Below, piece after piece: positions 1 to 8,413 of a DNA stretch of 20,886 nucleotides (positions within the stretch are counted from its first letter, which is position 1; the number at the start of each line of letters is the position of its first letter). The position numbers and the translations under genes were made by a program. Below the pieces are notes generated by a model. That model saw only the letters and a program-made list of their open reading frames with translations. It had not been told where the DNA came from and made no database searches. Source of the stretch: Mageeibacillus sp. UBA1193 (lineage in GTDB: Bacteria; Bacillota; Clostridia; Saccharofermentanales; Saccharofermentanaceae); the NCBI GenBank assembly GCA_002310155.1, contig DBYF01000031.1, positions 1,695-22,580 on the forward strand, written 5' to 3'.

Positions 1-479
1 ATCGCGTCGGAGTGGCCCTGGCTTACACCCTTGCCCCAGAATGTGTAGCTCTCACCTTCCGGCAGGATGCTCTGGGAATAGATTCTAGCAAGAGAGAACA
101 TACCCGGGTCCCAACCTACGGAGATCGCACCAACTGTGCCGGCAGCCTTAGCAGCTGCATCAACCTCAGCAAAGTGCTGCGGGATGTTTGCGTGAGTATC
201 GAAGCTGTCAACAACGTTGAACATGGAAGCAAGCTTCGGTGTCTGCTCCGGCAGATCTGTAGCGGAACCACCGCAGAGGATCATTACATCAATGCTGTCC
301 TTCATGGAAGCAACATCGTTAACGGACATTACCTTCGCGGACTCTGTCTGAATCTTTAATGAAGAAGGATCACGGCGTGTGAATACTGCAACGAGTTCCA
401 TATCCGGATTCTGACGGATGCTGGACTCAACGCCACGACCTAAATTACCATAACCGTAAATACCAATTCGAATCGCCAT
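1..479 (-). CDS. ddh: meso-diaminopimelate D-dehydrogenase, N-terminal part (gene runs off the window)
   Basis: Only the first 159 codons are present; the gene continues past position 1. The family makes meso-diaminopimelate in one NADPH-dependent reductive amination of tetrahydrodipicolinate, a shortcut in lysine and peptidoglycan precursor synthesis in the cytoplasm. The N-terminus is a Rossmann fold with a glycine-rich loop (GYGNLGRG, residues 9-16). The block GWDPGMFSLARIYSQSILPE (about 122-141), followed by YTFWGKGVSQGHSDA (145-159), is diagnostic for Ddh. The ATG at 479 is preceded by AAAGGAG at normal spacing. The gene has its own strong promoter (529-557) and is divergent from the helicase gene. 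Identity is secure; completeness cannot be judged. Confidence 0.95.
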   Translation of the reverse strand, partial: MAIRIGIYGYGNLGRGVESSIRQNPDMELVAVFTRRDPSSLKIQTESAKVMSVNDVASMKDSIDVMILCGGSATDLPEQTPKLASMFNVVDSFDTHANIPQHFAEVDAAAKAAGTVGAISVGWDPGMFSLARIYSQSILPEGESYTFWGKGVSQGHSDA

Positions 480-528
480 TTTGCAACTTTCTCCTTTTAG
501 TATTTCATGTATTTGTATAACAAGGTGA

Positions 529-557
529 AGTATAGCACTACTATTCACCTAGTACAA
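529..557 (-). promoter_or_regulatory. promoter of ddh
   Basis: Read on the minus strand: -35 TTGTAC (552-557), a 17-bp spacer, and -10 TATACT (529-534) preceded by TGC, which makes an extended -10. The predicted transcript starts near 522, giving an untranslated leader of roughly 43 nt with a Shine-Dalgarno. Near-consensus spacing and the extended -10 suggest strong, probably constitutive expression. Confidence 0.8.
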
Positions 558-616
558 CGTTGATATGAATTTTTTTCTGAATGAAATTGCATAATCTTCT
601 TATAAGCTGTAATAAG

Positions 617-639
617 TGCTTTTGATAATGCTTTTGATA
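617..639. repeat. tandem 11-bp direct repeat in the helicase promoter
   Basis: TGCTTTTGATA occurs at 617-627 and again at 629-639, separated by one base, so the units repeat with a 12-bp period. The second copy runs into the -10 element of the helicase gene. A repeat in this place could be an operator or a chance AT-rich duplication; no regulator is evident nearby. Confidence 0.6.
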
Positions 640-650
640 TAATATTTCTA
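635..650 (+). promoter_or_regulatory. extended -10 promoter, apparently leaderless, of the helicase gene
   Basis: TGATATAAT (635-643) is an extended -10 with a perfect TATAAT at 638-643. The ATG begins at 650, seven bases after the hexamer, which is the expected +1 position. There is no Shine-Dalgarno between them and no good -35 at 16-18 bp (AGTGCT at the 17-bp position). The mRNA is therefore predicted to begin at or beside the start codon. Confidence 0.6.
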
Positions 651-3091
651 TGGAAAAAGCACTTCACAAGATCTCTGTACGCGCCCTCAGTGAGCGCATC
701 TACCGCTCCGGTTCCCTTCTCGGTGCCGGATACGGCGGCGTGTCCGGACTGGATGGCACCAGGATGCACCAGCGTGTATTCCATGATATCAAGAAAGAAT
801 ACGGCGAAGACTGCGTTTTTTCCGAGTATTCATTAAGTACGACGCTCGAATATGAGTTTTATACACTCCAGATCTCCGGCCGCGCGGACTGTATCATCGA
901 GGACACTAATAAAGGCGTCAATATCATCGAGATCAAGACACACAACCGTGTCGTCGAGAAAGTCGAATCCCTGATCCTGCCTACTCACGAGTCACAGGTA
1001 AAGATCTACGCACACCTATACTATCTGTCGCATCCGGATGTGGAAGATATCACGATCACACTGAGATATGTCTCTTTCCTGAACTATCAGTTTCTCGAGA
1101 AGAGCCGGATCTTTACACGCGAGGAAGCTTCTGAATTCTTCGACAACACCGTCGCGCTCTATTCTGCCGAGGCAAAGAGGATCAGTGACTACGAAGAAGC
1201 CAGAAACGAATCGGTCGCTTCCATGAAATTCCCATATTCCGTAGTAAGAAACGGACAGAAGGACTTCATGAAGGCGGTCCTCTCTTCTATCAAACATAAA
1301 GAAACACTCATCGCTGAGGCACCAACAGGTATCGGAAAGACGATCAGCACTCTGTACCCAGCTATAAAGTATCTTCCAAGTGCTCATGGTGGAAAGATCT
1401 TCTATGCTACGGCGAAACTGGCGACACGTGAAGTCGCAGACAAAGCACTGATCGACATGCGGAATCAGGGACTTGTCATCAAATCGATCCAGATGGCTCC
1501 GAAGGAACAGATGTGCACGGCGAAGGAAGAATTCTGTGACAGCAGGTTCTGTGCTTTTGCTGACGGATACTATTCCCGACTGAATGCAGCTCTCGAAGAG
1601 CTCTACGGTCTTGACGCGATCTACCCTGAAGATATTCGGAGAGTCGCATATAAACACAAGATCTGTGCCCATGAGCTTCAGCTGGACGCATCGAACTTCT
1701 GTGATGTAATCATCTGCGACTATAACCACATCTTCCATCCGAGGATCCGTCTTCAGCGTTACTTCGCTGTAAATGAATTCTGCCATACTATCCTGATCGA
1801 TGAAGCACATAACATGATCTCCAGATCCAGAGATATGTTCAGTGCCGTTTTTTCCCGTCAGACACTTCTTACTGCAATGCCGGTATTGTCAACGATCTCG
1901 AAGAAGACGGAGAAATACAGCCGTCAGATCATGGACTACTTCACCCTTCTGGATTATGGATTCGAGAAAGATTCACCGGGGATCAGCATGGTCGAACCCA
2001 CAGTCAAAGAGAGCGATATCGTGATCGGGGAGGATTTCCGCGCGACTCGTACTGTACCGAAGAACCTATATCAGCTGCTCTGGGCGCTGTGCTTTCATAT
2101 CGCGAACATCCTTGCTGATCTTGAGGATCGCGAGACACGCCGTATCCTGACCGAGTTCTATTTCGAAGCGCGATTCTTCCTGACGATACTTGAACTCTAC
2201 TACGATGATGCTTACATTATCGAGATCACACGTTCCGGAACCTGCACAAACGGAAGTTATGATATCTCGATCACACTTGACTGTCTTGACGCTTCTGACA
2301 AGCTCGCGTCGATCCTGAAAGACAATCATAATGCCGTCTTTTTCTCCGCGACCATGTCTCCTGCCCAGTACTACAGAAGCATGATCGTCGGTAAGGAAAC
2401 GACATTCTCGAGGATGCTGCAGCTCCCGAGTCCTTTTCCGCCCGAAAATCTTCAGGTGCTTATTATCAAGGACATTCAGACCACATATCAGGAACGCAAC
2501 TTCACTTGCGATACTGTCGCTAAGACTATCCTTCGCATGATCACAGGGCACAAGGAGAATTTCATGGTCTTCTTCCCTTCATTTGCGTATATGGATATGG
2601 TCTACCAGCGCCTGTTCAAGGCGACCTCCAAGGATCCTGACATCGAGCTGATGATGCAGGTCCCGAACATGAACAGTGACGATAAAAAGCGGTATCTCGA
2701 CCGTTTCAACCGCCATGGAGATAAAACACTTCTCGGACTTGCCGTTCTCGGCGGTCATTTCGGCGAAGGTATCGATCTCGTCGGAGACCGTCTGAAGGGT
2801 GCTTTTATCGTAGGCGTCGGACTTCCGCAGATCAGCAAGGAGCGTGAGATCCTCTCGCAGTATTATCAGAACAAGTTCGGCGATGGTTTCTCCTTCGCAT
2901 ATAAGTTCCCGGGATGGGAGAAAGTCCTTCAGGCCGCGGGCCGAGTCATTCGTGACGAGAACGATAAGGGATTTATTGTTCTTATGGATGAACGCTATAC
3001 CCGTGAAGACTACAGGATCCTCTGGCCGGAGCACTGGAAAGCTACTGAATATCTCGCCGAAGAAGCCGAGATCATGTGGGATGAGCTCTGA
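650..3091 (+). CDS. RecB/Cas4-like nuclease fused to Fe-S XPD/DinG-type DNA helicase
   Basis: An 813-residue protein predicted to unwind and cut DNA. The N-terminal nuclease carries the full RecB/Cas4-type PD-(D/E)XK set: His40, Asp80 (GRAD), Glu94-x-Lys96 (EIKTH) and Gln116-x3-Tyr120. The helicase part has Walker A (EAPTGIGKT, 223-231), DEAH (384-387), SATMS (566-570), GEGIDL (705-710) and motif VI QAAGRVIR (761-768). Cys289, Cys296, Cys301 and Cys339 are the likely 4Fe-4S ligands of XPD/DinG-type enzymes. Such nuclease-helicase fusions occur in Clostridia and are usually annotated simply as ATP-dependent DNA helicase; a repair role is inferred. The start keeps the conserved ISVRAL segment but has no Shine-Dalgarno, and translation may be leaderless. 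It is the only plus-strand protein gene here and ends directly against recO. Confidence 0.9.
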   Translation: MEKALHKISVRALSERIYRSGSLLGAGYGGVSGLDGTRMHQRVFHDIKKEYGEDCVFSEYSLSTTLEYEFYTLQISGRADCIIEDTNKGVNIIEIKTHNRVVEKVESLILPTHESQVKIYAHLYYLSHPDVEDITITLRYVSFLNYQFLEKSRIFTREEASEFFDNTVALYSAEAKRISDYEEARNESVASMKFPYSVVRNGQKDFMKAVLSSIKHKETLIAEAPTGIGKTISTLYPAIKYLPSAHGGKIFYATAKLATREVADKALIDMRNQGLVIKSIQMAPKEQMCTAKEEFCDSRFCAFADGYYSRLNAALEELYGLDAIYPEDIRRVAYKHKICAHELQLDASNFCDVIICDYNHIFHPRIRLQRYFAVNEFCHTILIDEAHNMISRSRDMFSAVFSRQTLLTAMPVLSTISKKTEKYSRQIMDYFTLLDYGFEKDSPGISMVEPTVKESDIVIGEDFRATRTVPKNLYQLLWALCFHIANILADLEDRETRRILTEFYFEARFFLTILELYYDDAYIIEITRSGTCTNGSYDISITLDCLDASDKLASILKDNHNAVFFSATMSPAQYYRSMIVGKETTFSRMLQLPSPFPPENLQVLIIKDIQTTYQERNFTCDTVAKTILRMITGHKENFMVFFPSFAYMDMVYQRLFKATSKDPDIELMMQVPNMNSDDKKRYLDRFNRHGDKTLLGLAVLGGHFGEGIDLVGDRLKGAFIVGVGLPQISKEREILSQYYQNKFGDGFSFAYKFPGWEKVLQAAGRVIRDENDKGFIVLMDERYTREDYRILWPEHWKATEYLAEEAEIMWDEL

Positions 3092-3097
3092 TCAGAG
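3086..3097. repeat. 12-bp perfect palindrome holding both stop codons
   Basis: CTCTGATCAGAG is perfectly self-complementary. Its central TGATCA consists of the helicase stop (TGA, 3089-3091) and the complement of the recO stop (TCA, 3092-3094). The convergent genes thus end with zero bases between them. No U-tract follows on either strand, so it is not a classical intrinsic terminator. Confidence 0.8.
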
Positions 3098-3850
3098 AGG
3101 CGGAAGAGTATCCAGGATCGACATCTTGTCGTAGTTCTTTTCGAGACGCTCACATAGATACCTGTGTGTTACGGCACAAAGATCATCCAGGACATACTTT
3201 TCGGCGCGAAAAGCACTCAGTCTCTCAAGCTGGGCATCTCTGATATATCTGAGCGCCTCCACGCAGCCGAGGGAAACAAACTGATAATCCTTCGCTTTGG
3301 CTACACATCCGATCGAAGAACAGTACAGACGGCACTTGCTGAATGAAAACGCGCGAGTCGGCATCTTATCCGGGTTTCCGCACTCACACTCACTCAGATC
3401 GAAAGCAAATCCCAGCGCGTCCATGATCCGCCACTCAAAGGCCGCCACGATCTGACGGTACTTCTCCGGGTGCTTCGAAAGATCGTAAAGAACATACACG
3501 AGAAGCGTATAGATCGACTGACAGGAATCAGGATCTACGGCCGTATCATGCACGATCTCGAGGATATGGGAAGCACATGTCAGCGCCTCAAAGGAATCAT
3601 AAAGACCACGGAAACTCTCGACCGTCTCCCCTTCTTTTAGATAATAGAAACCTTTGCTCTCACTTAACATGAAATCTGCAAGAAGCGGCGGAGTCGCAAG
3701 CGACGCCAGACGCGATGAATGCTTCTTCGCGCCGGGTACCATTACCGATATAAGTCCTTGCTGGGGAGTAAGGATCGTGATGATCGCGTCCTGATTACGA
3801 TGCGGTTTAGAAGCGATCACGACACCGCGGATCGAAAAACTCGCGCCCAT
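3092..3850 (-). CDS. recO: DNA repair protein RecO
   Basis: A 252-residue protein of normal RecO length. RecO binds single-stranded DNA, anneals strands and, with RecR, loads RecA at gaps. The start, ASFSIRGVVIASKPHRNQDA, is the typical OB-fold beginning (RG-V-I, then a short loop and D). The C-terminal half holds a cysteine cluster (Cys155, Cys157, Cys173, Cys177, Cys182) in the position of the family's zinc-finger region. The ATG at 3850 is preceded by AAGGA at about 9 nt. The stop of the upstream ybeY-era gene is only 2 nt away, so recO is the last gene of the long operon, the usual place beside era in Clostridia. No terminator is seen after it. Confidence 0.93.
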   Translation of the reverse strand: MGASFSIRGVVIASKPHRNQDAIITILTPQQGLISVMVPGAKKHSSRLASLATPPLLADFMLSESKGFYYLKEGETVESFRGLYDSFEALTCASHILEIVHDTAVDPDSCQSIYTLLVYVLYDLSKHPEKYRQIVAAFEWRIMDALGFAFDLSECECGNPDKMPTRAFSFSKCRLYCSSIGCVAKAKDYQFVSLGCVEALRYIRDAQLERLSAFRAEKYVLDDLCAVTHRYLCERLEKNYDKMSILDTLPPL

Positions 3851-3852
3851 GA

Positions 3853-5355
3853 TCAGTCTTCCTTCTTCTTATAACCAAACTCATCCAGGAACACCTGGCG
3901 GTTTTTCCAGTCCTTACGTACTTTTACATGAAGATCCAGGAATACCTTGCAGTCCGTCATCTTCTCTATATTCTCTCTGGCTGCGGTTCCGATACGCTTG
4001 ATCATCTGACCGTTCTTACCCAGGAGAATACTCTTATGGGAATCTCTCTCGCATACGATCGAAGCATGGATCTTAACGAGACTTCTGTCGTAACTGTCTA
4101 CAGCATCTTCTTTGAAGTCTTCTTCAAAAGCATCGATCTCAACTGCAGTTCCGTGCGGGATCTCTTCATTGGTATAGTGCAGGATCTGCTCACGGATCAG
4201 CTCCGCAGCGATCTCTCTTTCGGACTGGTCCGTAACTTCCTCGATCGGGAAATATCTCGGCTGCGATGGAAGGAGTCTGATGATCGCATCCATCAATTCA
4301 TCCACACCATCATCCTTAAGCGCGGAGATCGGAACGATATCAGAGAACTCCGCGATCTTGGAATAATTGGCGATCAGAGGAAGCAATGATTCCTTTGAGA
4401 CAGCATCCGCCTTATTGACCGCAAGGATCAACGGCTTCTTTAGTTTCTTCGCCATTTCAGCCGCGCGGATCTCGACATTCGCAGGCTTATTGAATCTACC
4501 ATCAGCCATTAGAACGACAACATCAGCGCCCTTGGCCGCACGGAAAGATGAATCCACCATAAACTCGGACAGTTTTGACTGCGGCTTATGAATACCGGGA
4601 GTATCTACAAAGATGACCTGAGCGTCATCACGGTTATAGATCGCCTGAATATTGTTTCTAGTTGTCTGCGGCTTATGGGAAACGATCGCCAGTTTCATTC
4701 CGGAGATCGTATTCAGGAGCGTGGATTTACCGACATTCGGACGTCCGACGAGCGCGCAATATCCGCAGTGGGCAAGCATCTCACCTACGGGATGTTCATC
4801 CTCATCAGCAGTAGTCATAGGAAGATCCGAGGATCGCGGAAGACCGATCTCCGTCATGATCTCCTCCTGCTTCCCGAACATCAGGTCCTCATCTCTTCCA
4901 TTCTCATGATCAAATCCGAGAAGATGCAGAAGCGAGTGAACCGCCAGGAATACCATTTCCCTCTCGATCGAATGACCGTATTCTTCAGCCTGCTTCTTCG
5001 CCTTTTCCGGGCAAATGACAACATCGCCGATCGGCAGGAATTTCTTATCTTCAACGATTGAGAAATCATACGGCATCAGCTTGGCATTAAGCTTGCCATC
5101 TGTCATGTCCAGGATCGGAAATGACAGAACATCAGTGACCTTATCTTTCTCACGATACTGCGCGTTGAGCTTGCGGATACCGTCAGTACCCACGAGACGG
5201 ACATCTACACTGACTTCCGCACCGGAAGACTTCAGCTGGTCGTCGATATAATCCTTGGAGAGCAGCAGCGCCAGTGCTTTTTCCACATAGGAAAGAAAGA
5301 CGCCCTCTTCTTCTTTGCTGAATGAACGTGTTTTGTTTTCAATCTGAATACTCAT
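3853..5355 (-). CDS. ybeY-era: YbeY endoribonuclease-Era GTPase fusion protein
   Basis: One uninterrupted 500-residue frame joins two proteins that are normally separate. Residues 1-172 are YbeY, the metal-dependent endoribonuclease of 16S rRNA maturation, with H-x3-H-x5-H intact (His140, His144, His150). Residues from about 195 are Era, the ribosome-assembly GTPase: G1 GRPNVGKS (204-211), TTR (231-233), DTPG (251-254), NKAD (314-317), SAL (344-346), and a C-terminal KH domain with GKNGQMIKRIG (446-456). A 20-odd residue acidic linker connects them. Internal Met180 and Met193 have no well-spaced Shine-Dalgarno, so separate synthesis of Era is not obvious. The start overlaps the pgpH stop by 4 nt (ATGA). 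Related Clostridia often have dgkA, sometimes also cdd, between ybeY and era; here that interval is gone. Confidence 0.93.
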   Translation of the reverse strand: MSIQIENKTRSFSKEEEGVFLSYVEKALALLLSKDYIDDQLKSSGAEVSVDVRLVGTDGIRKLNAQYREKDKVTDVLSFPILDMTDGKLNAKLMPYDFSIVEDKKFLPIGDVVICPEKAKKQAEEYGHSIEREMVFLAVHSLLHLLGFDHENGRDEDLMFGKQEEIMTEIGLPRSSDLPMTTADEDEHPVGEMLAHCGYCALVGRPNVGKSTLLNTISGMKLAIVSHKPQTTRNNIQAIYNRDDAQVIFVDTPGIHKPQSKLSEFMVDSSFRAAKGADVVVLMADGRFNKPANVEIRAAEMAKKLKKPLILAVNKADAVSKESLLPLIANYSKIAEFSDIVPISALKDDGVDELMDAIIRLLPSQPRYFPIEEVTDQSEREIAAELIREQILHYTNEEIPHGTAVEIDAFEEDFKEDAVDSYDRSLVKIHASIVCERDSHKSILLGKNGQMIKRIGTAARENIEKMTDCKVFLDLHVKVRKDWKNRQVFLDEFGYKKKED

Positions 5356-7445
5356 TCCGGATATTTCACCCTTTCATGGAAGAAGCCGGCATAGACCTGC
5401 AGCATCGCGCGGATGATCAATTCGATGTCATCAAATGACAGACCGGAGTGGATCAGCTGATCCTCATCGATCTTCTGCTTTACGATCTTACGGAAAAGCA
5501 CTTCTGCTTCATCTACTTCGTGTACACCACGGGAACGTACAGCCGCTTCACAGGAGTCTGCGATCATGATGATCGCGGATTCACGCGTGGACGGAACAGA
5601 TCCCTTGTACTGGAAATTCTCTTTGGTTGGTTCAGGAAGTCCCTTTTCCTGAGCTTCTTTCTGAGCCTTCATGTAGAAATAACCCGGGCAGGTCGTACCA
5701 TGATGCTCGAGGATAATATTCTGCACGGCCGTAGGAAGACGGTACTTCTTCGCAAGCTTCAGGCCATCTGACGGATGCGACGTAATGATCGCTACGCTTT
5801 CCTCGATCGGAAGACTGTCATGCGGATTGACCTTATCCTGCTGATTTTCAGTAAAGTACTCCGGACGCTCGAGCTTACCAATATCGTGATAGTAAGAACC
5901 GACCTTAGCAAGAAGCGAGTTCGCGCCGATCGCCTCAGCGGCCGCATCTGCCAGGTTAGCAACCATCATACTGTGCTGGGATGTTCCCGGAGCTTCGAGG
6001 AAAAGCCTCTTCTGAAGCGGGTGGCTCTGCTGGGCAAGATCCAGAAGACGGATCGGAGATGCAGTGTTGGAGATCAGCTCGAAGAGCGGCTGGAAACCAA
6101 TAGCGGCAACTACGGAACATCCCGTACCGATAACACACCACAAGGATGAATTAAAAGCATCCGTTCTGGAAGACTGGGTAACAAGACTATATCCAAGAGA
6201 TGCCGCAAGCGAAGCAAAACAGGAGAAAATGATCAGTGTCGCGGCATTAAACTTGTGATTTCTCTGTCCGGCGATAACGGAGGAGACGAAGATCGTGATG
6301 ACGGAAATAAATACAAATTCCGTATCAAATCCGCTCATCGGAAGTACTACAAGAAGCGACAGGATACTCATGGTGATACCGCCCTGAATACCCAGATAGA
6401 TCGCAAAGATAACCGCTGTGAACATAATCGTCGAGAAAAGAGGCGAGATCGATGTCAGATAACGGCTGGAGATAAGCGGAACAATAAATGCGAGCATCAG
6501 CGCGATGAGAGTCTTGGAATCCATCTCATCTTTCGTCCTGGAATCAAAGCGTGACAGATAGAAAGCTCCGGCCGCGACGATGATAAACATGTAAACGATG
6601 ATACCCAGAAGCAGCATGTAATTGAATGAATCTGTCGGCAGGAGGTTTAGATCCTGAAGCTGGCTGAAGACATGAGGAGTTACCGTCTCACCTACACTGA
6701 TGATTCTGGATCCCTTTTGAATCATGACCGGCTCACTGATCGCATTCTTATATGCCGCGACTCGGGCATTCTCAGTAGATTTCTCATCATATACCGCATT
6801 CGGCTTAAGAAGATCACTCAGGATCGTTCTGAGAAGGTCCTTCTGTGAGATATATTCTTCACTGTCATGAGTGCGGCTTTCTTCGATATAAGATGTGTAA
6901 TTGCTGATTTCCTGCTGAAGCATCTGCTCATCGAGCGCATTCATGGAGATCATCTCTGTGAGTTCTTTTGCTTCGTACTGTACATAGGAGAAGTCAACGA
7001 ATGAAATATTCGCGAGTGTATACGCTACTTCATCAGAAAGCTCGACTCCGTAGGACTCCTTGACTGCTTTCTTAAGGAGTGTTCCCATCTCCGCCTTATT
7101 ACGGATCACCATTCCGATGTCATCGATATTCGATTTACGGAGCTCCTCACAGTAGGAGAAGAAACCTTCAACAGTCGTGGTATTCTCAGAGGAAACTTCA
7201 GGAGAGATAACATAGATCGGAGCGACCTCAGATCTCGCGATCCTGGCACGTCTTTCCGTCTCATAGCTGTCTTTAACAGTTCGGGTCGCGGTAATGTCAT
7301 ATTCGGAGATCTGACCCTGAGAAACATCATACTGCTTAGGAAGAGAACCAAAATACACGATCGTAACCATCAGCACTGCCAGCAGCACGATAGAGATGAT
7401 TCGGATCACTTTGAAGAGTTTCTGGTTCTTCTTCGAATTACGCAT
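5352..7445 (-). CDS. pgpH: PgpH-type 7TM-HD cyclic-di-AMP phosphodiesterase
   Basis: A 697-residue membrane protein. It has an N-terminal transmembrane helix (13-33), a long extracellular 7TMR-HDED region (about 34-272), seven membrane helices (276-297, 311-330, 338-352, 355-372, 376-393, 401-422, 434-455) and a cytoplasmic HD domain. Likely metal ligands are His491, His520-Asp521 (YYHDIGK), His557, His581-His582 and Asp630. Characterised PgpH proteins hydrolyse c-di-AMP to pApA, linking the gene to turgor and wall control. I chose the ATG at 7445 because GGGAGG lies directly upstream; an in-frame ATG at 7472 has no Shine-Dalgarno and lies inside phoH. The chosen start overlaps the phoH stop by 8 nt, and the stop overlaps ybeY-era by 4 nt. 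Confidence 0.9.
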   Translation of the reverse strand: MRNSKKNQKLFKVIRIISIVLLAVLMVTIVYFGSLPKQYDVSQGQISEYDITATRTVKDSYETERRARIARSEVAPIYVISPEVSSENTTTVEGFFSYCEELRKSNIDDIGMVIRNKAEMGTLLKKAVKESYGVELSDEVAYTLANISFVDFSYVQYEAKELTEMISMNALDEQMLQQEISNYTSYIEESRTHDSEEYISQKDLLRTILSDLLKPNAVYDEKSTENARVAAYKNAISEPVMIQKGSRIISVGETVTPHVFSQLQDLNLLPTDSFNYMLLLGIIVYMFIIVAAGAFYLSRFDSRTKDEMDSKTLIALMLAFIVPLISSRYLTSISPLFSTIMFTAVIFAIYLGIQGGITMSILSLLVVLPMSGFDTEFVFISVITIFVSSVIAGQRNHKFNAATLIIFSCFASLAASLGYSLVTQSSRTDAFNSSLWCVIGTGCSVVAAIGFQPLFELISNTASPIRLLDLAQQSHPLQKRLFLEAPGTSQHSMMVANLADAAAEAIGANSLLAKVGSYYHDIGKLERPEYFTENQQDKVNPHDSLPIEESVAIITSHPSDGLKLAKKYRLPTAVQNIILEHHGTTCPGYFYMKAQKEAQEKGLPEPTKENFQYKGSVPSTRESAIIMIADSCEAAVRSRGVHEVDEAEVLFRKIVKQKIDEDQLIHSGLSFDDIELIIRAMLQVYAGFFHERVKYPE

Positions 7446-8400
7446 GTCCTCCCTGTCTCCTTTCCCTTGCATTATAAGCCATTATGATCTTTTGTACCAA
7501 CGGATTTCGGACAATATCCGTCTCCTGTAATGAAACTGTAGAAATACCATCGATATCACGAAGGATACGCATCGCGTCATCCAGTCCGTTAGGATATCCG
7601 GAAGGGAGATCGATCTGGGTAGTATCACCACAGACACAGACTCTTGAATTCATACCCATACGGGTAAGGAACATCATCATCTGCTCGATCGTGGTGTTCT
7701 GAGCCTCATCCAGAAGGATAAAGGAATCATCGAGATTACGGCCTCTCATATAGGCCAGAGGAGAAACTTCGATAATACCGCGCTCCATATTGCGCTCAAA
7801 ACCTTCTCTTCCCATCAGTTCAAGAAGAGCATCATAGATCGGGCGCATATAAGGATCGACCTTCTCCTCGATATCACCGGGAAGATAACCGAGCTTCTCA
7901 CCGGCTTCAACAGCAGGACGTGTGAGGATAATACGGGATACTGAACGTTCACGGAGTGCAAGGACAGCCATCGCTACTCCCAGGAAAGTCTTTCCGGAAC
8001 CGGCAGGACCCTTGCAGATGACCACATCGTTCTTTGACATCGCGTCCACATAGACACGCTGACCAAGAGTCTTTGCGCGGACAGAGCGTCCGGCAGGAGT
8101 CGTAAGGATGATCGGATCCTCATCTTCCATGAATTCTTCGAGAAGATTGTCCTTTTCAAGAAGGCAAAGATAGCGAACAGAGAGCTTATCCAGCTGCTCT
8201 TTCTTTCCAAGGACCTTATCCATGGCCTGAAGGACATTTTCCGCTTTTCTTATGGATTCAGTTTCACCTCTTACGGAGATGCCGGAATCCAGAGCGATCA
8301 CTTCACACTCAAACAGTTCCGCGACGACTTTCAGCCATGCGCAGTTGTTCGATGAGATCTCATAAAGATGGTTCACTTTTAACATCGATTCTTCGTTCAA
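7438..8400 (-). CDS. phoH: PhoH family ATPase (TTG start)
   Basis: A 320-residue cytoplasmic P-loop ATPase of normal PhoH length. Counted from the TTG start, Walker A GPAGSGKT is at 131-138 and Walker B FILLDEAQN at 227-235. The blocks TRPAVEAGEKLGYLPGD and GDTTQIDLP are family signatures. The function is not settled; the usual position beside ybeY and PIN- or KH-containing relatives point to RNA metabolism. I chose TTG at 8400 because AAAGGAGAGGTGG (8401-8413) sits just upstream, in the 13-nt gap after the rluD stop. ATGs at 8472 and 8421 lie inside or across the rluD end and lack a Shine-Dalgarno. The 3' end overlaps pgpH by 8 nt. Confidence 0.9.
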   Translation of the reverse strand: MNEESMLKVNHLYEISSNNCAWLKVVAELFECEVIALDSGISVRGETESIRKAENVLQAMDKVLGKKEQLDKLSVRYLCLLEKDNLLEEFMEDEDPIILTTPAGRSVRAKTLGQRVYVDAMSKNDVVICKGPAGSGKTFLGVAMAVLALRERSVSRIILTRPAVEAGEKLGYLPGDIEEKVDPYMRPIYDALLELMGREGFERNMERGIIEVSPLAYMRGRNLDDSFILLDEAQNTTIEQMMMFLTRMGMNSRVCVCGDTTQIDLPSGYPNGLDDAMRILRDIDGISTVSLQETDIVRNPLVQKIIMAYNARERRQGGHA

Positions 8401-8413
8401 GTCCACCTCTCCT

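Noticed and set aside
622..643. TTGATA (622-627) as the -35 of the helicase promoter
   Set aside because: Only 10 bp separate it from TATAAT, far below the workable 16-18 bp.
480..649. Riboswitch or small RNA in the ddh/helicase intergenic region
   Set aside because: The predicted ddh leader is only about 43 nt with no stable hairpin, too short for a lysine riboswitch; the rest is promoter sequence.
1016..1810. Minus-strand open frame (264 codons) inside the helicase gene
   Set aside because: It covers the Walker A to DEAH region of the helicase, whose motifs require the plus-strand frame; the minus-strand product resembles no family.
4778..4818. Internal start codons that could make Era as a separate protein
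   Set aside because: Met180 has no Shine-Dalgarno; Met193 has GGTGAG directly touching the ATG, which is too close. Separate synthesis cannot be excluded but is not supported.
4588..5061. Plus-strand open frames opposite ybeY-era that might mark separate genes at the fusion linker
   Set aside because: No start signals, and the minus-strand frame is continuous with both families' motifs intact.
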